Shown here in pieces: positions 22,141 through 33,179 of a stretch of 64,000 nt of DNA. The position numbers and the translations under genes are program-made. Under the pieces are notes generated by a model. It searched no databases, was not told the origin of the DNA, and saw nothing but the letters and a program-made list of their open reading frames with translations. The DNA is from Clitoria ternatea (Eukaryota > Streptophyta > Magnoliopsida > Fabales > Fabaceae): the NCBI GenBank assembly GCA_037962975.1, contig CM075673.1, positions 18,150,001 through 18,214,000 of the forward strand. Direction: 5' to 3'. The number at the start of each line of letters is the position of its first letter. The stretch's first letter is position 1.

Positions 22141-23136
22141 CAACCCTACCAATATGCTTTCTAATGGGTAGAGGATATGGAGTCTGGAGATGTTTTGGGA
22201 TCAGAGCCTGCGTAAGGCATCGAGTAAACAAGATGTTTAACTTATAACCTGGATTGCCATCGAAAGCTTACAAGGCTCGATACCGGGGCAAGTGGCACTC
22301 GGTCTGGTATACGGATTCTTGACAATCACCATCATATATCAGAATTCTGGAGTATTTTGGTGAAGTTAATACATCATGGTGAGAGGGAAAAAGATAAGGC
22401 TTAGCTAACGGAGTCTTTAGGTGCACCACTATGCAATTCCCTCAGGGCTGACCCCGTCTATGGCTTAGCTCTTACAACTCTGCTCGAAGCTATGAAATGA
22501 CCTCGTCATGAGGATCAAGTTAAACTACCACTTCAGCTCTCCTCGAGGTTAAGGCTACTAACATTGGGGTCTCCACAAAACTCAAGTTGTAACTTGAAGT
22601 GTTAGGCTCTTAGTGCGTCACATCCTACACGTCGGCATCTAGAGTGTTACGTGGGCCCTGATTCGTGTCCATGGAAAATGATTGTGAAAGTGAAAATAAC
22701 TTTAGTGTGCCAATGATTTATCCAATACAGGGTGAAAATTTCTGATATAGGTACTGGTATGTAGATTTTACTTCTTACATTAGTAAAATGGGGATCCAAG
22801 GATCTTGACATTACTCTATCCAACACACTAATATCTCATGTTGTAGGGCGAAATAAGGTGTCACCTGTGAAGACACTCTGACGCTCAAGTCAATCTGATA
22901 TCAATATTAAGTGTTAGGATTGGTTAAACGTACCTGATACTGTAGTAAATGAGTTGTATTTATAGAGTTCAGTGGTGGTTATGTCCTACGTGGCCCATGT
23001 AAGTACAAAAGTTGTCACAACACAAACATTTCTGACACCCTTGCAAGTATGGGTCGATGTGCCTTGTAACAAATCTCTCAACCTTTAACTGATATAGGTA
23101 TGTGTCATTTAAGACATGGGTATCAGACTTAGATCA
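22141..23136 (-). mobile_element. Truncated, decayed Tat-family element (gag leader and LTR)
   Basis: From right to left: a diverged LTR (22714-23136), a remnant primer site (22701-22713, TTGGCACAC on the minus strand), and about 570 bases resembling the start of the gag region of the large Tat element (CGTCATGAGGATC against CATCACGAGGATC at 14926). No open frame survives. Confidence 0.6.
22714..23136 (-). repeat. Diverged LTR of the truncated Tat copy
   Basis: Read on the minus strand it starts TGATCTAAGTCTGATACCC and contains GACTTGAGCGTCAGAGTGTC and CACAGGTGACACC, the block shared with the other two Tat LTRs. Length is 423 bp, so it is internally shortened. Confidence 0.68.
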
Positions 23137-24056
23137 ATAATTTAATTATAAGTACGAAATATAAAAAATGATAGTTATGTTGTTAAAAAGATCTTTTTAT
23201 CCTATTTTAATAACAATAATAACAGTAAATGAGGAAAGAGATATTTTAGAACTTAAAGCAAGGGAACCAATGTTTAAATTCAAATCTAGACACTTTTATG
23301 TTTATATCATGCACCAATTATAAGTCATATGACTATTAAAATCAATTCAAATAGTTAAATAACGTACAAAACTTTAAAATAAAAAAATTTATTAATTATT
23401 AATTTAAAATATGCAAATTACAAAATAACAGATATATTATTAAGTATGAAATCCCAACTGCATTCTTAATTAAGTAAATAACAAGTAAATAATGTATATA
23501 CTTTCAAAATGAAATAGATATTACATATTTTGAAATTATTCAAAAACTAAATCCAGAATAACAACATATAGTTATAGAAAATTATTCTAGTTTTTTGGGA
23601 AAAGTTTTCTGTTTGTTTTCCAAAATTTTCATTTCCTGGAATAGATAGAAAAATTTTTGAATTTTTTTTTCACTTTTCAGTTTTCTTAGAATACTTCTTT
23701 GAAGACTTCTTTATTTTTCTTAAAAATAGAAAACCTGATTTTCAGTTTTCCATAAGTTTTCTCTGAATATTTTTAAAATAAACATCTTTTCTATTTTCCC
23801 ATATTTTTCAATAATAGTTTTCTATTTTTCTTAAAAAACTTACGAACTAAAGACGACCTAAATGTTTAGATATCTCATATATGTTGAGAAAAAATTATAT
23901 AAATTAGTACTATTAGTTTATAATGTCATATACATATTTATCAAATAAAAATAATATCACATACATAAATAGTTATTGTTTGAAAATACATTATAAAAAG
24001 AAGGGTTTTCTTTTTTTTATTAATAATGATGTTCAAAAAATTAATTACAGAGATAA
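23137..24056. repeat. AT-rich DNA with a dispersed repeat also present near UGT gene 2
   Basis: The stretch at about 23560-23865 (GAAAATTATTCTAG, then TTTTCCAAAATTTTCAT, then TTTCTTAAAAATAGAAAACC) resembles 49255-49890. It is probably a small non-autonomous transposon, but I could not define its termini. The rest is featureless AT-rich DNA. Confidence 0.45.
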
Positions 24057-24087
24057 GGCTGTTTTGCAAGAAAATTCGTGTCTAAGG
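24057..24087 (+). repeat. Left terminal inverted repeat of the MULE
   Basis: It reads GGCTGTTTTGCAAGAAAATT followed by CGTGTCTAAGG. The reverse complement of 40487-40516 reads GGCTCTTTCCAGGGAAATTT then TGTGTCTAGG. Subterminal CGACACCTCTGTCGC also resembles GCGACACCAATGTCGC near the right end. Confidence 0.68.
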
Positions 24088-24464
24088 CTACTTTTTCTAA
24101 GTCGTAGGGGGAATAGACGACACCTCTGTCGCTTGTAGCAGGGATGACACACCTCTTGGAAGACACGTAGCTAAGTCATCTGTTGATTGGACGACAATGG
24201 TGTGTTACATGTGCCATGGATGACAGAAGTCATCTCCGTGACATGCGACTTCATAGGGTTTTGCCACGTGGAAAGTGGGGCTGGTGGTGCACTTATTGGG
24301 ACGACTTCAGTCACAAGGGGGGATTTAAGGGACCACCTTTTAAATGTGGTGGTGTTGTTTCAGAAACGTAAAACAAGCTCTTTCTTCCTTCCGCCCAAAC
24401 AGCCCTCCAAAGCACCATTGTTTTTGTTTTCTTCAAGTTCATTCCAATGAACATTTAGTCAAAG

Positions 24465-25341
24465 GTAAGAGTCCCTCTTTTTTGTCATATCTGTTGTGTT
24501 TGTGGTCTTGAGTTTAAAGATTGTGGTCCCATTCCAGTTTTTTTATTCTTCCAATCTTGTTTATTTAGAGATGGTGAGTTATATATTTTGTATTTTATTT
24601 TAATAATGTATTATTTAAGTTTATTATAGGTAGATGTGGGTTAACTTTGGAATGTTAGTTAAGTTTTGAGGCAAATAATTAAAAAAAGAAACTGTTATTA
24701 TATGTTAGATAACTGTTATTATATGTTAGGCAAATAATATAATATAATTTAATTTTAATTAATTTTTATATAATAATTATGATAGATGAGTAGTAAAACC
24801 TTACTATACTAGAAGTTTTTATGATATTATTTAATAAATTGTTATTATATGTAAAGTGTAATTATTTAATAAAACTTTATTTTTTATTAAATTTTTATTA
24901 TATTATAAATTGTTATTATTTAATAAATTGTTATTATATTATAAATTATTTAATTTTAATTAATTTTTATATAATAGTTATGATAGATGAGTAGTAAAAC
25001 CTTACTATACTAGAGAGTTTTATTATATTGTTTAATAAACTGTTATTAATGTAAAGTTTAATTATTTAATAAAACTTGATTTTCTATTAAATTGCTAATA
25101 TATTTTAAATTGTTATTATATTGTAAATTGTTATTGTTTAATAAATTGTTATTATATTGAAAATGTTATTGTTTAATAAATTGTTATTATATTATAAATT
25201 GTTATTATTTAATAAATTATTATTATATATAAATTTTTATTATTTAATAAATTGTTATTATTTAATAAATCTTGATTATTTAATAAAATGGTATGTTATA
25301 TTATAAATCTCTAATGTTTATTATATGTATTGTTTGTGTAG
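24465..25341 (+). other. 5' UTR intron of the PMD gene
   Basis: The donor is AAAG|GTAAGAGT and the acceptor is TTTGTGTAG|A, one base before the ATG at 25343. The interior is very AT-rich with repeated TTATTATATTATAAATTG and TTTAATAAATTGTTATTA phrases. Confidence 0.55.
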
Positions 25342-25342
25342 A

Positions 25343-27614
25343 ATGGCTGAGCAGAGATCAATAAATCCCAGACCATTGGATCCATCTCTCTTAGAGTTCC
25401 AAGAGAAACATGTAGCTACACATGTTTGGAATAGGTTACCCAACCGTGTACTAAAGGTCAGGAAAGCAGTTCGTGTGAGGAATGACACACCGGAAGAAAT
25501 CATACCTCATTTACACCGAGCAGGTTTCTATGAGTTTGTGAAGGTCACGTATTTTCCCATGTCTTCAGAGTTGATATTTGCATTGGTTGAGAGGTGGAGG
25601 TCGGAGACACATACATTTCATCTACCGGTTGGGTAGTGCACCATTACTCTCCAAGATGTGGCTGTGTTGGTTGGGCTAAACATTGATGGGCGTGCTATTG
25701 TAACCCATACTGGTTGCAATAATTGATAGAGGTATGTCGAAGAATAACTCGGTAGATGGCCATCTCGTGGCATGTTACACAGACAGTGTTTGAGGTTGTC
25801 TTGGCTTCAAGATAATTTTGAAAACATCACTGATCACCTAGGCAGTGATGAGGCAATTGAGAGATTTGCTTGTGCTTACATACTGAGGTTGATTGATGGC
25901 TCCATATTTTCTGATTTATCATCGAGTAAAGTGCCCTTTAAATACTTATATTTGCTTGAGGATCTTGATAAATGTGGTCAGTATGCATGGGGTGCGGGGG
26001 TGTTGGGTTATCTATATAGGAAGCTGTGCACTACCACTGATTATACGTAGAAAGATATTTGTGGCTTAACTATGTTGGTGCAATTGTGGGCTTGGAAGCG
26101 AATGCCACATATTGCCTCACCCTGCTTAAATGCCAGAGAAGCTGATAGTCTTATGCTGGTATATGGGTAAAGTCAGAGGGTAATAAGCACATTGCATATC
26201 AAATGGACTACTACAGAGCCCATTTTGACGGTATTAAGAAAAACAAGGTATGTATTTTGACAAAGTGTTTTATTTATTTAATTTTATATGTATAATAATT
26301 ATTGATGTGCTTATAATCAATACTTGTAATTTTTTATAGTTCACTTGGCAACCCTATGCTGTGGTAGACTGGGATGATCTACCAGATATTTGCAAGCATG
26401 GGCAAGATGCATAGAGACCGGTGATGTCATTGATTTATTTCTAAATTGTTGAGTGGCATCAACCAGATAGGGTTTTAGGTAATTTGGAATAGAGCAACAT
26501 ATTCCCCGAGAACCATCTCAGCATGAAGACTTGCATGCAATTACATTAAAGGGGAAAGTCAAAGACAATTGGCCAAACATCTTAGAACCTTTAGTGGAAT
26601 TGTGGAATAACAGAGTGGCACACGTGTGGTCTGGTCAACCATTGTTTGGCGAAATGTATGCAAAACATCAGTATTTTAGATGGTACAAGACCCGTACTAG
26701 AACATGGGTCACTAAACAAGGGGCTGCAAGGGGAGCTTCAGCAAGGGCTTTAACAAATCCATATTTCTGTAATTAAAATAATGCATTTTTTTTGCAATTA
26801 ATTAATGCGTTTTTTATTTCAGTATGATAGCCTGGAGGTTATACAATACCTTTCGTCGCTGAAAGGATACAACCCATCAGAGCCGGAGTGTTTCAGATTG
26901 GATTCAATTCGGAGGGAAACAAAAAACATCCTCATGTCAATGAATGAGGAAGACAGAATTGTGGAGGCCAGAGTGCATGCACCTATGCCTATAAAGGAGG
27001 CACCATTCGTGGAGGTAAACGTAGATATGCTTGGGACTCGGGTGGAACCCGAAGGGATACTCCATCGGAGACTACGAGAGCCAGATGAACAGTTCGTTAT
27101 GCCATCCCTACCTCCTCGGAAGACAGGGCATTACTTTGTTCCTTCATAGTAGCCTCCGCAATCACCTTCGCCAACATACTATTATCCTTCACAGTCAACG
27201 CAACAACCGATGAACACAAATGAATACATGAACCCAACCATGTTTTAGGTGCCACCGTTCTTCACGGATTTTAGGGAAGGTTTCCATTTTGGTCAGCCAT
27301 CATTGTCCTATTACATACCAAAATCACCCGCACGAACACCTTTTCCTATTGTTACAAATTTGATGACTCCATCAACACCTCAACATGACAACTGGGGACT
27401 TAAAGTAGTTCATTGGGGTTCGTACCCCAGATGTTTAACTTAAACACAACTATGTTGGAAAACTGGGCAGGCTCCTCAACAAGTTAAAGACCCCATCAAC
27501 GAATCTTAGATTGAAGATCAGGTTGAGCATGTTCAACGTAATCCATCAAGGGTCAATCGTGGAATAGCTAGGCCTTGTCTCCTATCCCCTGATGAACACC
27601 CCCGACGATGTTAG
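25343..27614 (+). pseudogene. Plant mobile domain (PMD) gene of the MULE (decayed)
   Basis: The first exon begins MAEQRSINPRPLDPSLLEF and carries PMD signatures: FVKVTYFPMSSELIFALVER, TITLQDVAVLVGLN, GMLHRQCLRLSWLQDNF, YLYLLEDLDKCGQYAWGAGV, LVQLWAWKRMPHI. Later exons (from about 26341 and 26821) include PLVELWNNRVAHVW and a proline-rich tail. A TAG at 25634-25636 and several later stops or frameshifts kill the frame. PMD proteins (MAIN/MAIL family) occur both as host genes with chromatin roles and inside plant transposons; the role within transposons is not settled. The gene converges on the transposase 200 bp downstream. Confidence 0.75.
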
Positions 27615-27814
27615 TGTTTTAGGGTTTATATTATGTATGATTTTTAATGGACTTTGTTTTTATATAACACGTTTATGATTATGCTCACTGTCGTTATTTT
27701 ATGTTGCACGTAAATGAAACAACCACAATGGTATAAATGTACTTTTAAAACCAATAATAAACCACATGGACATTAACTTAAGCAATATGATAATGGTCAC
27801 GGGTTGGAGTTATT

Positions 27815-29827
27815 GGATGAACCTTGAATTGTTGTTGGACAATTAGACCTATTGTGGCCTGGTTGTCGACTCAATCCATATTTTGAATGGGTTTGAGAAT
27901 CAACCCAATCCATCTCATTCCTAATTCTTGTCGACTTAGGTCGCCCATTTTCACGTAACATGTCTTCATCTGTAAGAATAATATGAGCGTCATTAGTCTT
28001 GGGGGGGAGGAGGACCGATCATCTCTAATTGGATACCACTTACCTGCATACACATTTACGATGTTATGTAATAAGTAAGAGTTGTCTATGAACTGAAAAT
28101 AATTCACATTAACTACATTGCAGGCGACAATGACATGCATACAAGGGTACTTGTATGCTTGGAATGGGCCACACTTACACCATCGTTCCTTTAGATTAAG
28201 AATCCGTACAAACCTTTTTGTTTGATTGGATTTATCATATCCTCAACCTCAAACCTAGTGGACTCTGCATCATACCTTCGCACATCAATGGAACATGCTT
28301 GTGCTTAATACAATACGAGTTTGTCAAGCATCTTAGTTGAGTATAATTGACCCGTTCCTATTTCATCCATCACATGTCCAAGGCGATCAATAAAGTACTA
28401 CACTAAACGAGCATACGTGCACTTAACCAATGCTGTTATTGGTAGATTCCTTGCCCCCTTTAGGACCTTGTTGATAGCTTCTGATAGGTTAGTGGTCATG
28501 TGCCCAAACCTATGACCATCCTCATCATATGCCAATGACCATTTGGATTTTGGGATGTTATCGATCCATGCTGCTATTTCTGGACTCAAAGAATGGAATT
28601 TTTCCAAATTCCTATCAAAGGAATATTTGCTTGGATTATACCCTGCACATATAACGAGATTAACGTTAGCAACGCACCAGATGATATCAACTCATTACAT
28701 ATACATCACATTTTATAATCTCATACCTAATTTTAGTAAAGCTTTCTTGTGCTCTTGGTTCTTGAATTTCAAATTAAAGTTGTTGGCAACGTGTCGAATG
28801 TAGTACCTATGATAACCGGCAGGTTGTCCATCCACATCCAAGGTCACGCATGGCACCCAAAATGATTCTATGATGATCAGAAATTGTACGTATTCCACTC
28901 TTTTGGGTGACATGCATCCTCAGCAACTTTAGAAGCCAACTCCAATCTTCTAATGTTTCTTCCCTCATAATTGCAAAAGCCAATGACAGAACAGAGCTGT
29001 TGCCGTCTTGGGCCGTGACAATTAAAAAAGTGCCCTTATATTTCCCAAAGAAATAGGTGCCATCTACGTGGATCATAGGTTTACAAAAGTTAAATTCATC
29101 ACAACAAGCCTTGTATGTCCAAAAAACACGAAAAAATTTGTGAAACCTTTGGTTAACCTCACTTTCTACAACGAATGGATGAGTTTGCAAAACGTATGTT
29201 GACCCTACAACAACTTGTCTCATACGGCTTAGCCAACAGGGTAACAAAACATATGACTTATTCCAATCGCTAAACACTTTAAAAAGAGCATTTTGTTTGA
29301 CCCTCCATGCCTTTTGGTATGAAACAGCGAACCCAAATTCCACTTTAACTCTTTCCTGAATTAAAGCAATCGACACTGATGGTTCCTTCTTCACCATCTC
29401 CATATATAAAAATTTTAGAATTAGAAAATTAAAATTAATATAAAATAATAACAACATTTTGATCAATTACCTATTATGACATAACAAATCAAATTCGCAT
29501 CTAGTTTTACATGGTCTTGTGAAAGTGTTATGTTAACGTAGGTATGTGGGCCACCATATTGACTAATAACCCACTTGAGGGATTTTTTCGACAGAATTGC
29601 ACCCATTCGCCAACCACATCCAGTAGCTTGATTGGGATACTTTACAACGAATTTATTTAGCTTCAACTCCACAATAATATACGATTGATGCATTTTCATC
29701 ATATATTGTTTTAGTGCGTTATGCACTTCACTTTTGCTTCCAAATTCTAGCCCCACATACAACTCATCCCCAACATTCCAATCACTGCAATCACCAAAAT
29801 CCATTTCTTCATCAACATGCTCCAAAT
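27815..29827 (-). pseudogene. MULE transposase, main part (decayed)
   Basis: From right to left: MuDR-type DNA-binding domain (GLEFGSKSEVHNALKQYMMK, GCGWRMGAILSKKSLKW; 29463-29825); the transposase core with first Asp in KPMIHVDGTYFFGKYKGTF, then SVLSLAFAIMREETLEDWSW; TTNLSEAINKVLKGARNLPI; a SWIM zinc finger, CKCGPFQAYKYPCMH, near 28150; and a C-terminal GRPKSTRIRNEMD with a broken zinc knuckle. Introns are visible, for example one ending TATATGTGCAG near 28646. Frameshifts occur near 28815 and 28000, with stops between 28400 and 28200. It would bind the terminal inverted repeats and cut them in the nucleus. Confidence 0.85.
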
Positions 29828-30018
29828 TAAGATTTTGATAATGTGGTGTCGTGTTCTAAAACGACGTCTCGACAGTACCTACGTTATGTAAAATAAACAC
29901 GTGTAAACTAAATTTAATTTCAAAATAAATATATGAACTTTCAAAAAAATATGAACTTTCAAAATAAACATATTAACTTTCAGAATAATTATCATATTTT
30001 TTGAAATAATTTACCAAA

Positions 30019-31449
30019 TGTGTTTGAATATGTTAACAGGTCCAAAAGATGTGCAAGGATTTTGATAATGACAAGTACTCTTGAAGAAACAATGCAAAAA
30101 CAAAGACATGAAATCAAAATTGAAGAAACAACGAAGCTAATCGATTAGGCCATAGATGCTAATCGATTAGAAGCTTTCTGTCTTGGAAGAAATTGCATCA
30201 GAGTTGAAGATAATCGATTAAGGAAGCCACACAATCGATTAGATACTCACTGGAATTAAGATAATCGATTGCACACTTGAGACTAATCGATTACAGCAAT
30301 CAAAAATGGAATTAAATGCATCAGGCACACATGCTAATCGATTAAGAGAGCCATATAATCGATTAGGAAGCCACTGGAATTCAAGGTAATCGATTGCAAG
30401 ACATGCTAATCGATTAGGATGCTGCGAAGACAAATTAAATGCATCAGGTACAAGATGCTAATCGATTACAGGTAATGAGATAATCGATTAGGAAGTCTCT
30501 GACTTGAAGCTAATCGATTACAACGCGAGGGTGTAATCGATTACGCTAGTGGAAAATCAGATTTAAGTGGGAAACCAGGTCATGTCTCCACCATTCTTCA
30601 AATTTCCACTAACTGCAACGGCTATGAGGGACTAGGGCACTCTTCAACAGCAATCTTAGGTCTATAAATTGAAGAGGAAGACAAGCACAAAAAAAATAAC
30701 CAAGTAGCAACAATTCATAGCTCTATTTTGTGCTTTGTAAGCCTATCTCTTGCTTTTTTGTGCTTTCAATTGTATATCCTCTCATCTTGAGAGATTAGAA
30801 TTTGGAGAGCTTTTCACTTGTATATCTGCTCTATTAAGAGAGTATATTGATTGTAAACACAAACTCCAAACACACAAAGTTATTCACTCTAGGTTGAGTG
30901 GTTGTTCACTCTAGGATTGAGTGGTTACAAAGGTTGTGGACTCAACCTTTGGGATATTGTGAGATTGAGAGATTGGGTGGGTTGCCCTTATACTTGTGAG
31001 GATTGGGTTCTTGAGTGTGGGACACTAGGAAGCCGCAATTGCTCAAAGTTGTATCTCTAGTCTACAATAGTGGAAAATCCTCTAAGTGGGTTGCTTAGAG
31101 GCGAGACGTACACCGGATTGGGTGGAACTCGTTACATCGGTTTGCAAGCTTCTCTTCCTTACTCTTTTACTTCCATACATTGCATATCTGTTGATTGGTA
31201 TTGTTTGGTTGAGAAGAACATACTTGAACTTGCTTAATTTGCTATACTTTAGATATTGCACACCAAGTGTTTGCTATATTGCCTCAACAACACTTACCTC
31301 TTGTAGTGCATTGCATATCATTGTTACTTGCTTTCACTTGCATAATCTCATAAACTTGGTTATAAAAATCAATTTTAAAGGCATTCCAAGCAAAAGTTTT
31401 ATAACTCAATTCACCCCCCCTCTTGAGTATTGAGGCCACTTGAACAACA
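30019..31449 (+). repeat. 5' LTR of the copia element
   Basis: It starts TGTGTTTGAATATG and ends CACTTGAACAACA. U3 holds 14 copies of ATCGATTA or a one-base variant (30138-30545). The TATA box TATAAAT is at 30663-30669. A frame at 31086-31433 lies wholly within the LTR and is not a gene. Confidence 0.95.
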
Positions 31450-31451
31450 AG

Positions 31452-31463
31452 TGGTATCAGAGC
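31452..31463 (+). promoter_or_regulatory. Primer-binding site, initiator tRNA-Met
   Basis: TGGTATCAGAGC, two bases after the LTR, is the standard copia primer site complementary to the 3' end of initiator tRNA-Met. Confidence 0.93.
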
Positions 31464-31505
31464 TTGACTCTTGGTAGATCAAGCTTAACAGCTTCAAGAG
31501 ATTAA

Positions 31506-33179
31506 ATGGCCTCAACTTCTCAAAATGTTTTTCCCGAGGGTGGTGCGATAAATAGACCTCCCGCTTTCAATGGGGAAGGGTATGCGTTTTGGAAAGAAAG
31601 AATGAAAATCTTCATTCAATCAATTGACTTGAGAATATGGAATACCATTGAAAATGGTCCCTATATACCAATGCATACTATAGATAGTAAGAATGTTGAA
31701 AAACCTATAGATGAATGGACAAGCGAAGAAGAAAAGAAAGTCCAATATGGCTACAAGGCCAAAAATCTTATTACTATGTCTTTAGGTCAAGATGAATTTT
31801 TTAGGATAATGACATGCCAAACTGCTAAGGAAATGTGGGATACTCTTCAAGTAACCCATGAAGGCACTAATGATGTAAAGGACTCAAAGATTAGTACTCT
31901 TACTAGTCAATATGAATGCTTCAGATTAAACTCTCATGAATCGATTGTTGATATGCAAAAAAGGTTTACTCTCATCATTAATCAACTCATTACACTTGGA
32001 AAGACTTACACTAACAAAGAACTCATTCATAAAGTGTTGAAAAGTCTTAACAGAGAATGGCAACCGCTAGTTACCGCCATCAAACAATCTCCTAGCATAA
32101 ACGAAATGTCTCTCGCCACTTTATTTGGTAAGTTGCAGGAACAAGAACAAGAGCTGAAAGAATTAAAGATGGCGGAAGAGGAAGAAAAATCTTCCAAGAA
32201 AAAGGGTCTTGCTCTCAAGGCTACTTCCACAAATGAAGAAGAAGAATCCGGAAGTGAACTTGATGAAGAAGAAGAATTTGGACTATTTGTGAAACGCTTC
32301 GGGAAATTCATGAAAGGCAAACGCTTCCAAAGAAGCTTCAAAAGCTCAGGTAAGAAACCTATCACTAAAGAAAACTCTCCCTCACCCAACTGTTTTGAAT
32401 GTGGCAAGGAAGGGCACTTCAAAGCCGATTGTCCAAACCTCAAAAAGAAGGGCAAGGACAAACAAAGAAGAAGAAGAGCCTATATTGCTTGGGATGAGAA
32501 TGATGTGAGCAGCTCCGACGACTCGGAAGATGAGCAAGCCAATCTTTGCTTAATGGCAAATCATCAAGAAGAGGAAAATGAGGTAAATCTTCTTGACCTA
32601 GATAAAAATGAGCTGTTAGATGCATTTGAGGAATTATATGATAAATTTACAAAAATCTCTAGTAAACTCAAAGCATCTAGGAAAACTAGTGATACTCTCG
32701 AATTGCATCTCATGGAAGTATGTAAAGAAAATGAGAGCTTAAAAGAAGAACTAGAGAAAGTTCAAACATGCTCTAGGGATAAACCTTATGATTTTGCAAA
32801 GAAGTGCATTGTGTTAGAAACCAAGGTTGAAGACCTAAATAGGACACTAGAGAAATTCACTAATGGAAGAGATAATTTGAATATCCTACTTGGGCAACAA
32901 AAATGCATGTTTAGTAAAACCGGTCTAGGATATGACCAAGAACATAGTAATCATAAAATGGAGAAGCACTACAAAAACTTCTTTGCACCACCAAGCAAAT
33001 CCTCCTCACCTTTTATGAAATGCAATCATTGTGGTACCAAAGGACATAGTGCATATAAGTGCAATGTTAGGAAACTAGGACCAAAGGTCTTAAGAAAGGT
33101 GTGGGTTCCCAAAGGAACATTCCCACAAACTAACCTTAAAGGACCCAACATAAAATGGGTACCTAGTTCTCTAAAATGA
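31506..33179 (+). CDS. copia gag (557 aa)
   Basis: This is the structural protein of the cytoplasmic virus-like particle. The N-terminus NRPPAFNGEGYAFWKERMKI is the usual copia gag start, followed by the UBN2-type gag core (EMWDTLQVTHEGTNDVKDSK, RFTLIINQLITLGKTY). An acidic region precedes a first zinc knuckle (CFECGKEGHFKADC, about residue 296). A Glu/Lys-rich coiled coil follows, then a second knuckle (CNHCGTKGHSAYKC, about residue 506). The frame is intact. It ends at TGA 33177-33179, and pol continues one frame over (+1), only bases away. Related elements usually fuse gag and pol, so this copy either has a one-base change or uses frameshifting or splicing. Confidence 0.93.
   Translation: MASTSQNVFPEGGAINRPPAFNGEGYAFWKERMKIFIQSIDLRIWNTIENGPYIPMHTIDSKNVEKPIDEWTSEEEKKVQYGYKAKNLITMSLGQDEFFRIMTCQTAKEMWDTLQVTHEGTNDVKDSKISTLTSQYECFRLNSHESIVDMQKRFTLIINQLITLGKTYTNKELIHKVLKSLNREWQPLVTAIKQSPSINEMSLATLFGKLQEQEQELKELKMAEEEEKSSKKKGLALKATSTNEEEESGSELDEEEEFGLFVKRFGKFMKGKRFQRSFKSSGKKPITKENSPSPNCFECGKEGHFKADCPNLKKKGKDKQRRRRAYIAWDENDVSSSDDSEDEQANLCLMANHQEEENEVNLLDLDKNELLDAFEELYDKFTKISSKLKASRKTSDTLELHLMEVCKENESLKEELEKVQTCSRDKPYDFAKKCIVLETKVEDLNRTLEKFTNGRDNLNILLGQQKCMFSKTGLGYDQEHSNHKMEKHYKNFFAPPSKSSSPFMKCNHCGTKGHSAYKCNVRKLGPKVLRKVWVPKGTFPQTNLKGPNIKWVPSSLK

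Noticed and set aside
24187..24450. 87-codon frame upstream of the PMD gene
   Set aside because: It is in the MULE subterminal/5' UTR region before a clear intron donor and shows no family motif.
31086..31433. 115-codon frame, repeated at 39621-39968
   Set aside because: It lies wholly in both copia LTRs, has no protein motif and is explained by LTR duplication.
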